Of a stretch of 64,000 nucleotides of DNA, positions 15,777 through 24,489 are shown in pieces; position 1 is the stretch's first letter; every line of letters begins with the position of its first letter. The stretch comes from Streptomyces californicus (GTDB taxonomy: Bacteria; Actinomycetota; Actinomycetes; Streptomycetales; Streptomycetaceae): assembly GCF_000717645.1 (NCBI RefSeq), contig NZ_JNZZ01000001.1, positions 124,001-188,000 of the forward strand, read 5' to 3'. The position numbers and the translations under genes were made by a program. The notes beneath the pieces were generated by a model. It did not search any database and was not told the DNA's origin. It was given only the letters and a program-made list of their open reading frames with translations.

Positions 15777-17309
15777 TCACGTCCACACCGCGCCCAGTGC
15801 CACGAATCCGCAGATCAGGGCCGCCAGGACGGCCAGCAGCGGCCAGACGAACCGCAGGTAGCGGTCGTAGCCGACCTTCGCGAGCGCCACCCCGCCGATG
15901 GTGACCGCCGTGGTCGGGACCCAGAGGTTCATCCAGCCGCTCGCCGCCTGCCACGCGGTGACGACCACGGCGCGGGAGACGCCCGCGAAGTCGGCGAGCG
16001 GGGCCAGGATCGGCATCGCGAGGGTGGCGTGACCGGAGGTGGACGGGATGAGGAAGGCGAGCGGCAGGTTGACGAGGAAGACGAAGACCGCGAAGAGCGC
16101 CGACGAGGTGCCCGAGACCACGCCCTCGATGGAGTGCAGCACGGTGTCGGTGATCCGCGCGTTGTTCATGATGACGGTGACCCCGCGCGCGAGCACGATC
16201 ACCAGGGCCGGGGAGATGAAGTCCGCCGCGCCCTGGACGACCGTCGCGCTGAGCCGCTGCTCGCCGAACCGGGCGACGACGCCGACCAGGACCGCCGCGA
16301 CCAGGAACAGGGCGGCCAGTTGGGGGAAGGACCAGCCGAGTTCGAAGCCGTACGGGGTGGCGTCGGCGTCGCCCGTCAGCGCACTCGACCACGGGACGAC
16401 GGAGAAGATCATGAACCCGAAGACCAGGGCGACCAGGACGAGGACGGCCCGGTGCAGCCCGGTCAGCTCCGGGGGCTCCGCCGCCCCGGCCGCGTCGTGC
16501 TCGCGGTCGCCGGGCAGGAAGCCGGAGAGCGAGCGCCCGGGGTCCGCGCGGACCCGGTTCGCGTACCGGACGACGTAGGCGATCGTCACCGCCGTCAGCA
16601 CGACCCACATGATCGCGCGCAGCACGATGCCGTCGCCCAGCGAGATGTCGGCGGCGGAGGACGCGACCCCGGTGGCGAAGGGGTTGACCGTGGAGCAGAG
16701 CACCCCGATGCCCGCGCCGAGGATGATCGTGCCGGTGGCCACCATGCGGTCGTAGCCGAGCGCCAGCATCAGCGGGATGATCAGGCCGTAGAAGCCGAGC
16801 GTCTCCTCCGCGAACCCCTCGACCGTGCCGAGCAGCGAGAAGACCAGCATCACCCCGGCGATGAGCAGCGCGCCCCGGTCGCGCAGCCGGTGCGCGAGGC
16901 GGCCGATGCCCCGGTCCAGGGCCCCGGTGGCGAACACCACGGTGATGAACGCGCCGATGGCGAGGACGAAGAGGAACACGCCGGCGCTGCCGTACAGTTC
17001 GCCGGCCAGATCCGGGCCCACCTCCCCCGTCTTCGCGTCCTGGACCCCGTACAGCCCGTTGACCGGGGAGAGGAAGAGGTCGTTGAGGCGGTCGACGAGG
17101 CTCTGGTCGCTGTCGACCCGGTGGTACGTGCCCTGGACCGGGGCCCCCTCCGCGTCGCGGTCGTAGGCGCCGGGCGGGATCAGGAAGGCCAGCGCCCAGA
17201 CCGCGAGGGTGACCACGACGAGGACCGTGAGGGCGCTGGGGAAGGTGAACTTCCGCCCCGCTGGGGGCTCCTCCCGCTGGGCCGGTCCCGTCTCGGCCGC
17301 GCCGCTCAC
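15777..17309 (-). CDS. YfcC-type / C4-dicarboxylate-carrier-family transporter
   Basis: The 510-residue integral membrane protein has about 11-12 predicted helices. After a 25-residue cytoplasmic tail come the first helix (VLVVVTLAVWALAFLIPPGAYDR), an extracellular loop of about 60 residues, then helices with LGTVEGFAEETLGFYGLIIP and VLARGVTVIMNNARITDTVL, and LIPSTSGHATLAMPI. These are features of the YfcC/AitC branch of the DcuC-like family, which includes amino-acid and dicarboxylate carriers. Substrate cannot be told from sequence. The GTG at 17309 is the start nearest the conserved region; the ribosome site is weak, so the N-terminus is approximate. Confidence 0.85.
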   Translation of the reverse strand: MSGAAETGPAQREEPPAGRKFTFPSALTVLVVVTLAVWALAFLIPPGAYDRDAEGAPVQGTYHRVDSDQSLVDRLNDLFLSPVNGLYGVQDAKTGEVGPDLAGELYGSAGVFLFVLAIGAFITVVFATGALDRGIGRLAHRLRDRGALLIAGVMLVFSLLGTVEGFAEETLGFYGLIIPLMLALGYDRMVATGTIILGAGIGVLCSTVNPFATGVASSAADISLGDGIVLRAIMWVVLTAVTIAYVVRYANRVRADPGRSLSGFLPGDREHDAAGAAEPPELTGLHRAVLVLVALVFGFMIFSVVPWSSALTGDADATPYGFELGWSFPQLAALFLVAAVLVGVVARFGEQRLSATVVQGAADFISPALVIVLARGVTVIMNNARITDTVLHSIEGVVSGTSSALFAVFVFLVNLPLAFLIPSTSGHATLAMPILAPLADFAGVSRAVVVTAWQAASGWMNLWVPTTAVTIGGVALAKVGYDRYLRFVWPLLAVLAALICGFVALGAVWT

Positions 17310-17867
17310 GCCGCGTCCGGGGCGCGGCGGTGCACGGGTGTGGCGGTTCGTGGGATTCCGGTGGGAGGCCGGGCCTCCGGACGGGTGACCGGGGGCTCCG
17401 GACGGGTGACCGGGACGCGCCGGGGCTCGCCCGGGGGCGGCCCCGGGGCTGGGGGCGGCCCCGGCGCGTACGGGGTGATGGTCGCCGCCGCGCGCGGGCG
17501 CACTCGGCGGCCGGCCGTACGCCCCGGGCGAGCGGGCGGCCGCCCGGTCGGCGGGTCCGCCTGCCCTCTCGGGTCGTCTCCCAGGTGCATGGCCCAGCCC
17601 CTTCGGTCCCGTGGTCCGCCGCTCCTCCGGCACCACGGGATCACAGAGCGCGGGGCGCCGCACGCCCGGTGGAGCGACCGCCCCGGCCCTGACGCAGGCG
17701 CGGGAGCGACGTCAGGGGAGAACCCGGGACCGGCTCCGGGGCCGAGGCTCCGGGCCTCCGGGGCTCCGGAGCTCCGGGACTCCGGACGATGCCGGGGTGA
17801 ACCCGGGACCGGCTCCGGGGCCGGGGCTCCCGGGGCGCATCACCCCGGTCGGGCCGTCCCGGTCCGC
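17310..17867. other. Gene-free GC-rich gap with short direct repeats
   Basis: No credible gene is seen in these 558 bases between the carrier and the fibronectin-III lipoprotein. The stretch is extremely GC-rich, with many CTCCGG/CCGGGG words. The 20-mer GACGGGTGACCGGG-type phrase recurs near 17376-17412, and a 24-bp sequence beginning AACCCGGGACC occurs at 17721 and again at 17800 (79-bp offset). They look like slippage products rather than binding sites. The promoter of the carrier gene must lie here but is not obvious. Confidence 0.6.
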
Positions 17868-18860
17868 TCAGTCCGGCAGGACGACCGTCCGCTGAGCCGA
17901 GAAGTCGCCCCACTTGCCGTCCGGAAGCTTGGCCCTGAGCTTCACCGAGTACCGGGTGCCGGCCGGGTCCGCCAGGTCGAGCCGATAGGTGGCGCGCCCG
18001 GTGGGCGGCGTACCGCCCCAGACGATGGTGGTGGTCAGCTTGCCGTTCAGGTACAGCTCGTAGGCGGGGATGCTGCCGCCCGTCTCGGGCTGGTCCCAGG
18101 ACAGGTCCAGCACGTAGCGGCCGTCCTTCTCGGTGACCTCGGGCCGCAGGCCGGTGGGCGCGGTGCTCGCGGGGGCGCCGGGGGCGGACTCGGTGGTGAG
18201 GTCGAGCGCGTTGCTGTCGGCCGAGGACTTGTCGGAGGCGTCGCGGGCCCGGACGGTGAAGGTGTAGACGGTCCCCGGGCGCAGACCGGTGAGCCTGGCC
18301 GTGGTCTCGGAGCCGGACACGCTGTGGACCCGGGAGTCCTCCTGGTAGATGTCGTACGAGGTGACGCCGACGTCGTCCTTCGCCGCACTCCAGGTGAGGG
18401 TGGCGGCCCGGCCCCCCTCGGCGCGACCGGTCAGCTTCGTCGGGGTGGTGGGCGGCTCGTCGTCCCGGGGCGGGGTGTCCTGGGTGGTGACCGGGACGGC
18501 CTTGCTGGGTTCGGAGAGGTTTCCGGCCGTGTCCTTGGTCCGGACGCTGAAGGTGTAGTCCGTGGAGGCGGTGAGGCCGTTCACGTCGATCATGGTCTTC
18601 GTCGCCGGGACGCTCTTGACCTTGGTCTTCCCCCGGTAGACCTCGTAACCGGCGACCTTCTCGTTGTCGGTGGCGGCCTTCCACATCACGTGCACCGACG
18701 TGGAGCTGCTGGCCTGGGCGGTGACGCCCCGGGGGGTGCCGGGCGGCTGTGTGTCGGCTTCGGCGGTGCCCCCGCAGGCGGCGAGGAGTGGGGCGAGCAG
18801 CAGGGCGGAACAGGCCAACGCGGCAGAGACGTGGGGGCGTTGCACGGTGGTGCCTTCCAT
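17868..18860 (-). CDS. Fibronectin type III domain lipoprotein
   Basis: The 330-residue exported protein has a lipoprotein signal peptide that ends in the lipobox LLAACGG, lipidated cysteine C29. Three fibronectin-III modules follow (about residues 40-125, 138-225 and 235-328), each with the usual W/Y-x-D cadence (VMWKAATDNEKVAGYEVYR, LTWSAAKDDVGVTSYDIY, LSWDQPETGGSIPAYELY). FnIII tandems in actinomycetes usually accompany carbohydrate-active enzymes as spacers. Here they stand alone on the membrane with no catalytic domain, so adhesion or scaffolding is the likely role. It is monocistronic in appearance. Confidence 0.9.
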   Translation of the reverse strand: MEGTTVQRPHVSAALACSALLLAPLLAACGGTAEADTQPPGTPRGVTAQASSSTSVHVMWKAATDNEKVAGYEVYRGKTKVKSVPATKTMIDVNGLTASTDYTFSVRTKDTAGNLSEPSKAVPVTTQDTPPRDDEPPTTPTKLTGRAEGGRAATLTWSAAKDDVGVTSYDIYQEDSRVHSVSGSETTARLTGLRPGTVYTFTVRARDASDKSSADSNALDLTTESAPGAPASTAPTGLRPEVTEKDGRYVLDLSWDQPETGGSIPAYELYLNGKLTTTIVWGGTPPTGRATYRLDLADPAGTRYSVKLRAKLPDGKWGDFSAQRTVVLPD

Positions 18861-19154
18861 CCGGAGAGCAATGGTCCAGACCTGTATGCCACGGCACGGG
18901 GGCGGCCCACAAGAGGCCGGAGCGGAACCATCCGCTATGTGACGGTGTGCGCGCCGCCCGCGCGTCCGTGCACCGCGCGTCCGCGTCGGTCACCCGCGTC
19001 GACCGCGGGCGACGTGGACGCGGTGGCCGGAATAGGCGGCACGGGCCGTCGCGTTGAACGGACTCGTTGGCGACGACCGGCTGCCGGGCCGGTCCCCGGG
19101 CGGCCGTGGCCCACTGCTGTCCGGTGTTCGGACGAGACGACCGGGAGCGGCCCG

Positions 19155-19532
19155 ATGACCATCCTCAAGACGTACGCGCGCCTGTGGAGCGACGACCTGG
19201 ACCGGGCGCTCCCGCTGCTGGAGGAGCTGACCGGCGAACAGCCCCATCTGCGCATGGCGTTCGAGGAGGTGGCGCTCGCCGCGATCGGCGATTTCCTGGT
19301 CATCGCGGGCCCGGCCGAGGAACGCGCGCGGTACGGCCACGGCTCCGCGACCGTCGTCGTGGACGACATGGACGCCCTGCTCACCACGCTGGCGTCCGCC
19401 GGGGCGGTCATCACCACCCCGGCCACGCCCGGCCCGACCGGCCGGTTCCTCTACGCCCGCCACGCGGACGGCACGGAGATCGAGTACGTCGAGTGGACGC
19501 CGGAACTCGTCCGCCGGATCATCCGCCCCTGA
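19155..19532 (+). CDS. VOC (glyoxalase/bleomycin-resistance-like) family protein
   Basis: The 125-residue single-domain protein has a beta-alpha-beta-beta-beta repeat visible from MTILKTYARLWSDDLDRALPLLEELTG to the closing strand GTEIEYVEWTPEL. The usual metal-binding acidic residue could be E in TEIEYVEW, but the full set of ligands is not clear. Members bind or modify small electrophiles or drugs; no substrate can be assigned. Its 3' end overlaps the convergent HEAT-repeat gene by 14 bp (19519-19532), so transcripts of the two are antisense at their ends. Confidence 0.85.
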   Translation: MTILKTYARLWSDDLDRALPLLEELTGEQPHLRMAFEEVALAAIGDFLVIAGPAEERARYGHGSATVVVDDMDALLTTLASAGAVITTPATPGPTGRFLYARHADGTEIEYVEWTPELVRRIIRP

Positions 19533-21720
19533 CCGCCGCGCGCACCCGGGCGCGCAGCCGCTCGTCGGCGCTCTCCACAGTGCCGTCGAGGCCCGAGTGG
19601 ATCACTCTGCGGTCGCGCTCCGCCAACTCCGCGAACCGCGCCCGCTGTTCGACGGTCAGCCCGGCGACACCGAGCGCCACCAGCGCCTCCACCGCCTCGG
19701 CGGGGGCCGCGCCCGCCTCCGCCGCGTCCAGCAGGAGGTCCGCCGCACGTACGGCGCCCAGCACGTCGGGGGCGACGGCGTGCAGGGCGACGGCCGCCGC
19801 CGCGCGCAACTCCACATCGGCCAGGAGCGGTTCCAGTACGGGGACGAGGTCGCGGGCGTCCGGGCCGATACGGGCGGCGGCCTCGGCGGCGCGTACAAGG
19901 GTCCAGCGCCGCCACCGCGGTTCAGCGGTGCCGAGGACGCCCGCCAGGACCGCCACCGCCTCCGCCGCGTCACCGGTGAGGCGGTGCAGGGCGGCGGCCA
20001 GCGCGATGTCGGCGTCCATCCGCGGGTTGGTCCGCTCGATGCCGGGTGCGGAGAGCGCGGCGCGCAGGGCGGGGACGAGCGGGACGGCGGCGGGCCCGAG
20101 GTCGGCGGCAGCGGCCGCCGCGGCGCGCACGCCGTCCCGGACTCCCCCGCCGTCCGTCGCCAGGACCTCGGCGAGAGCGTGCAGCAACGGACCGTGCTCG
20201 CCGGTCAGTCCACGGAGGGCGCGCGCCGCTTCGAACCGGTCCTCCAGGGGGCCGGCCTCCGCCTTGCGCGCCAGCGCTTGCGCCACCTCCGTACGGTGCT
20301 CGGGCGCGTGGACGGCGGCCAGTGCCTTCGGGACCGCCAGGGGGTGTGCCTCCAGCGCGGCGAGCAGTTCGGGCACGGCGGCGGACGCGTCCGGACCCCA
20401 GGCCGTGAGCAGCGCCACGGGCCGGTACGGGGCGCCGCCGCCCGGCTCGCCCTCGGTGAGCCGGCGCCGGACCGCCTCCAGCAGCTCCGGGTCGTACGGC
20501 AGGACGGGGAGGGTGCCGACGGGGCCGCCGCACGCCGCCTGGAATGCCCGGGGCCGCCGCGGGAGGTCCCGGGCCAGCAGCGGGGCGGCGCGCTCCGGGG
20601 CGACGGCGATGAGGGCTTCGAGCGCGCGGTCCGCCGGGTCGCCGTCACCGTCGGCCCGGGTGGCGAGGAGGTCGGCGGCGGGTGCGCCGGCGGGTCCGAG
20701 CCGGCCGAGGACCGCCAAGGCGCCGGTATCGTCGCCGTCCTGCTCGGCGGCCGCGATCAGGGCGGGTGCCAGGCGCGCGGGCATGCCCCGGGACAGTTCG
20801 CAGGCGGTGGTGGCCGCCCAGGCCGCCTCGGCGCGCGCGTCGGGGTCGTCGTGGCGCAGGGCGGCGTCGAGCAGCGCGCCCACCGCGTCCCGGTCGGCCT
20901 CGGTGTCCCGTTCCAGCAGGGTGAGGGTGAGGTGGTGGACCGGCTCGTTGCGGGTTTCGTCGTACCGGCCGGACACGTGGGGCTCCAGCGGAAGCAGGTC
21001 CACGGCCGCCGCGTGGTGGTCCCGCGTCCAGGGCAGCCCGGCGTCCGCGCAGGCCAGGAGGGCGGCGGTCCGCAACTGCGGCGGGTGCTCGGGGCCGATC
21101 GCCCCGGCCGCCAGGGGGCCGCTGCCCTCGGGATCCAACTCCACGAGGGCTGTGAGCAGTTCGGCGCGGACGCCCGGCTCCGGCTCGGCCTCCAGCCGGT
21201 CGCGGAGAGCCGGTACGGCGAGGGCGGCGCCCGCCGCTCCCGTCCATCCGGCGGCCCAGGCGGCGGCCTGGCGCACGCTCGGGCTCTCATCGGTCAGCGA
21301 GGCGATGAGCAGCGGCAGTTCGGCGACGACGGCCCGGCGGCAGGCGACCTCGTCGCTCTCCCCGGCCCGCCCCTCGCTCGGCCCGGTCTCCTCCCGAGGC
21401 TCGGCGCCGCACGTCGGCCGCGGGTCCGCGCCGCCCTCCGCGATGCCGCCGAGCAGCAGGAGCACCTCCGCCGCACGGATGCCGGCGGCGGCCGTCCGGG
21501 CCAGGAACGGCACCGCCTTCGCGGACGCCTCGTACACCGATCCCTGGTGCAGGATGCTGCCGTACAGCTCGCTCTGCGCCTCGTCCGCCGCCCCGTCGTC
21601 GTCCCCGGCGAGGGCGCGCAGATGGCCGGGGACGTCCTCGGCGCTGCCGTAGGCATGGGTGTACGAGGCCCAGGGCTGAGCGTCCAGGTCGGCGTGGAAC
21701 AGGCCGTGGTCGAAGGTCAT
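19519..21720 (-). CDS. HEAT-repeat protein
   Basis: The 733-residue protein is built almost entirely of paired helices with HEAT character: SPSVRQAAAWAAGWTGAAGAALAVPALRDRL, GVRAELLTALVELD, DARAEAAWAATTAC and others along its length. The N-terminus FDHGLFHADLDAQPWASYTHAYGSAEDVPGHLRAL is typical of large actinobacterial HEAT proteins of unknown role, which act as scaffolds in protein or nucleic-acid binding. ATG 21720 is chosen over an in-frame upstream ATG because AGGG lies just before it and the conserved MTFDHGLF start follows. No enzymatic motif is seen. Confidence 0.85.
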   Translation of the reverse strand: MTFDHGLFHADLDAQPWASYTHAYGSAEDVPGHLRALAGDDDGAADEAQSELYGSILHQGSVYEASAKAVPFLARTAAAGIRAAEVLLLLGGIAEGGADPRPTCGAEPREETGPSEGRAGESDEVACRRAVVAELPLLIASLTDESPSVRQAAAWAAGWTGAAGAALAVPALRDRLEAEPEPGVRAELLTALVELDPEGSGPLAAGAIGPEHPPQLRTAALLACADAGLPWTRDHHAAAVDLLPLEPHVSGRYDETRNEPVHHLTLTLLERDTEADRDAVGALLDAALRHDDPDARAEAAWAATTACELSRGMPARLAPALIAAAEQDGDDTGALAVLGRLGPAGAPAADLLATRADGDGDPADRALEALIAVAPERAAPLLARDLPRRPRAFQAACGGPVGTLPVLPYDPELLEAVRRRLTEGEPGGGAPYRPVALLTAWGPDASAAVPELLAALEAHPLAVPKALAAVHAPEHRTEVAQALARKAEAGPLEDRFEAARALRGLTGEHGPLLHALAEVLATDGGGVRDGVRAAAAAAADLGPAAVPLVPALRAALSAPGIERTNPRMDADIALAAALHRLTGDAAEAVAVLAGVLGTAEPRWRRWTLVRAAEAAARIGPDARDLVPVLEPLLADVELRAAAAVALHAVAPDVLGAVRAADLLLDAAEAGAAPAEAVEALVALGVAGLTVEQRARFAELAERDRRVIHSGLDGTVESADERLRARVRAAVRGG

Positions 21721-21901
21721 GGCCCTGATCATGACAGCCGCCGCCGACACCGCCGCCACGAGCCCGCCCGCGCCCGCGCGGGGCCGCACGGGGCCGCGAT
21801 CGGCCTCACAGGCCGGTCATGACCCCACAGCCGGGCGCCGACCCGCGGCCGGACAACAGCCCCCTGGGGGGACGCGTCGCCGTCCCGAGGACCAGCCGCC
21901 G

Positions 21902-22585
21902 TCAGCTGGTGAAGAACTCCGTGATGTGCGCCGCCACCTGGTCCGCCCGCGTCGCGTGCATCCGGTGTCCGCCGGGCACGGTGATCAGACGGCAGTCCGG
22001 GATCAGCGAGGCCACGTCCGGCTGGCGGTGCTGGTCCATGGTGCTCTCCGGGCCGCCGGCGACGACGAGCGTCGGGGAGACGATGTCGCCGAGGCCGTCG
22101 GCCGCGTCCGGTCCGGGGTCGGCGAGCTGCTCCCGTACGGCGGGCACCGCGTTCTCGTCGTAGTCCACCGGGCCCTCGGGGCAGCCGGCCGGACCGGGGT
22201 CGCCGGGGAACGGGGCGGGGGCCTCCAGCAGGACCAGCCGCTCCACCCGGTCGGAGTGCTCCTGGGCGACGAGCCGGGCGACGACGCCGCCCATGCCGTG
22301 GCCGACGAGCCCGACGCGGTCCAGCTCCAGTTCGTCGAGGAAGCCGACGACGTCCTCGGCCATCAGCTCCAGGTCGTAGTCGTCGGGCCAGTCGCTCTCG
22401 CCGTGTCCGCGCAGGTCCAGGGCATGGACCCGCCATTCCCGGCCCAGCAGGGGGCCGGCCGCCTCCCAGTCGGCGGACGAACCGCCGAGGCCGTGCAGCA
22501 GCACGACGGGCGAGCCGAACGCGTCGCCCCAGGACCGGTACGCAAGGCGCACATCGCCGACATCCACGACAGACTGATCTTCCAT
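21902..22585 (-). CDS. Alpha/beta-hydrolase-fold protein lacking the serine nucleophile
   Basis: The 227-residue protein has the classic fold markers: oxyanion HGLGG (31-35), the strand HALDLRGHGESDWP, and the nucleophile elbow VGLVGHGMGGVVA, where position 97 is Gly (codon GGC) instead of Ser, Asp or Cys. The conserved histidine is present in PGGHRMHATRADQ, and the acid strand reads VSPTLVVAGGPEST without a clear Asp. A plain serine-hydrolase mechanism therefore looks impossible. The protein may be a binding or receptor-type member or a recently inactivated enzyme. The frame is otherwise intact and well formed. ATG 22585 is the first start before the conserved region. Confidence 0.85.
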   Translation of the reverse strand: MEDQSVVDVGDVRLAYRSWGDAFGSPVVLLHGLGGSSADWEAAGPLLGREWRVHALDLRGHGESDWPDDYDLELMAEDVVGFLDELELDRVGLVGHGMGGVVARLVAQEHSDRVERLVLLEAPAPFPGDPGPAGCPEGPVDYDENAVPAVREQLADPGPDAADGLGDIVSPTLVVAGGPESTMDQHRQPDVASLIPDCRLITVPGGHRMHATRADQVAAHITEFFTS

Positions 22586-22716
22586 GCCCCCGACGCTACA
22601 GGCGGCGGTGCCCCGCGCCGCCCACCGGGGCGCGACGGCGGCCCGGTGGAACCCGCGCGGGGGCTTCACCGGGCCGGAGGGACCCGTGCCGGGCGACCGG
22701 TCCGCCGCCCGCTCCG

Positions 22717-24171
22717 TCAGTGCACGCCGACCCCGGCGGCCGCCGGGACCACGTGCTCGCCGTTCACGGGCGGTTCGTCCGCGGGATCGGGCTTGCGGCC
22801 GAAGTGGTTGAAGGCGAGGTTGAGCACGATCGCCACCACACAGCCGGTGGAGATGCCCGAGTCGAGGACGACCAGCAGGTCCTCGGGGAAGGCGTGGTAG
22901 AACTGCGGCGCCGCGATCGGGATCAGGCCGATGCCCACGGCCGCCGCCACGATCAGGGCGTTCTCGCCCTTCTCCAGGGCGGCGGTGGCCAGGGTCTGGA
23001 TGCCGCTGGCCGCGACCGTGCCGAACAGGACGATGCCCGCGCCGCCCAGCACCGGCAGCGGTACGAGGGCGATGACCGAGGCGGCCACCGGGACGAGGCC
23101 GAGCAGGATCAGGATGGCGCCGCCGACCGCGACGACGAAGCGGCTGCGGATCTTGGTCATCGCGACGAGGCCCACGTTCTGGGCGAAGGCGCTGCACATG
23201 AAGCCGTTGAAGAGGGGGCTGATGGCACTGCCGAGGGTGTCGGCGCGCAGACCGCCCTCGATGACCTTCTCGTCGGCGGGGCGGTCGACGATCTTGCCGA
23301 GGGCCAGCATGTCCGCCGTGGACTCGGTCATGCAGACCAGCATCACGATGCACATCGAGATGATGGCGGCGATCTCGAACTGCGGGGCGCCGAAGGCGAA
23401 GGGCGTCGGGAAGCCGACCACGTCGGCCTCCTTGATGGCGCCGAAGTCGGTGATGCCGGCGGGGATGGCGATCAGCGTGCCGATGACCAGGCCGAGCAGA
23501 ATCGCGATCTGCTGGAGGAAGCCGCGCAGGAGTTTGCGCAGGGCCAGCACGATGACCAGGGTCACGGCGGCCATGGTGATGTTGGTCATCGATCCGTAGT
23601 CGTCGGCCGTGGCGTTGCCGCCCTGGGACCAGTTGAAGGCGACGGGGAGGAGCGAGACGCCGATCAGGGTGATCACGGTGCCGGTGACGACGGGTGGGAA
23701 GAAGCGCACCAGTTTGCAGAAGTACGGGGCGAGGACGAAGCCGAGAAGGCTCGCGACGATGATCGCGCCGAAGATGACGGCTATCCCGTCGTGTCCCCGG
23801 TCCTTGCCTATCGCGATCATCGGGGCGACGCCGGCGAAGGAGACGCCGTTGACGAAGGGCAGCCGGGCGCCGACCTTCCAGAAGCCGATGGTCTGGAGGA
23901 GGGTGGCGATGCCCGCGGTGAACAGGCTCGCTCCCATCAGGAAGGCGGTCTCCTTGGCGGTGAGGCCGACGGCGGGCCCCACGATGAGCGGCGGGGCCAC
24001 CACGCCCGCGTACATGGCGGCCACGTGCTGGAGGCCGCTGGTGAACATCTTCAGTGGGGGGAGGGTTTCGTCGACCGGATGTTTCCGGCCGTCACTCGGT
24101 CCTTCCGCGACGGAGTCGTCCATCACGTCGGGGGCGTCTGCGTCTTTGCGAAACCTGGGCTTAGCGGCCAC
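22717..24171 (-). CDS. NCS2-family purine (urate/xanthine) permease
   Basis: The 484-residue proton symporter of the nucleobase-ascorbate family has about 14 predicted helices after a hydrophilic N-terminus of about 40 residues. Diagnostic sites are LQHVAAMYAGVV in helix 1 (essential His), TESTADMLALG in helix 8 (substrate-binding Glu), SAFAQNVGLVAMTKIRSR in helix 10 (family signature with QNVG) and FPTPFAFGAPQF. The spacing and the Glu/Gln pair fit the purine rather than the uracil branch. Two strong hairpins separate it from the deaminase gene upstream, so it probably has its own promoter. A second, paralogous permease lies at 25924-27327. Confidence 0.92.
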   Translation of the reverse strand: MAAKPRFRKDADAPDVMDDSVAEGPSDGRKHPVDETLPPLKMFTSGLQHVAAMYAGVVAPPLIVGPAVGLTAKETAFLMGASLFTAGIATLLQTIGFWKVGARLPFVNGVSFAGVAPMIAIGKDRGHDGIAVIFGAIIVASLLGFVLAPYFCKLVRFFPPVVTGTVITLIGVSLLPVAFNWSQGGNATADDYGSMTNITMAAVTLVIVLALRKLLRGFLQQIAILLGLVIGTLIAIPAGITDFGAIKEADVVGFPTPFAFGAPQFEIAAIISMCIVMLVCMTESTADMLALGKIVDRPADEKVIEGGLRADTLGSAISPLFNGFMCSAFAQNVGLVAMTKIRSRFVVAVGGAILILLGLVPVAASVIALVPLPVLGGAGIVLFGTVAASGIQTLATAALEKGENALIVAAAVGIGLIPIAAPQFYHAFPEDLLVVLDSGISTGCVVAIVLNLAFNHFGRKPDPADEPPVNGEHVVPAAAGVGVH

Positions 24172-24332
24172 GGCGGTTCCTCCGGTCGGTTACACGTCGT
24201 CGGCGACGTGGGGTTCAGGGAGGTGGTGCGTAAGTGGTGCGGCGGTGCTTGCGGCTCTCTCAGGTGGTGCAGGTCGTGCAGAGGGGGGGTGCGGGCCGCG
24301 CACGTGGGGGTGGGTGCGGGCAGCGTTCATCA

Positions 24333-24377
24333 CCGGTCCGGCGGGCGCGCACATGGGGTGCGCGTCCGCCGGACCGG
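24333..24377. terminator. Long GC hairpin in the deaminase-permease gap
   Basis: CCGGTCCGGCGG-G-CGCGCAC (24333-24352) pairs with GTGCGCG-T-CCGCCGGACCGG (24358-24377). That is 20 pairs including one G-U, around a 5-base loop. The whole 317-bp gap 24172-24489 holds this hairpin and the one at 24451 and no gene. Together they should end the uricase-to-deaminase transcript. Confidence 0.65.
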
Positions 24378-24450
24378 CTGCCGCGGACCCCGCTCGGGTC
24401 CACGGCGGCCGGTCTCGGGCCGTCCCCCTCGACCGGCCGGTCGGGGATCA

Positions 24451-24475
24451 CCGCACGGAGCCGGGCTCCGTGCGG
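24451..24475. terminator. Hairpin directly after the 8-oxoguanine deaminase gene
   Basis: CCGCACGGAGCC (24451-24462) and GGCTCCGTGCGG (24464-24475) are perfectly complementary around a single G. In practice this is an 11-bp stem with a CGG loop. It lies 15 bases past the deaminase stop codon on the minus strand, the right place for its terminator. Confidence 0.6.
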
Positions 24476-24489
24476 GGCGTGCCGCGGAG

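Noticed and set aside
17721..17823. 24-bp direct repeat considered as attachment sites of a mobile element.
   Set aside because: Only 79 bp apart, pure GC low complexity, with no integrase, tRNA or cargo between them.
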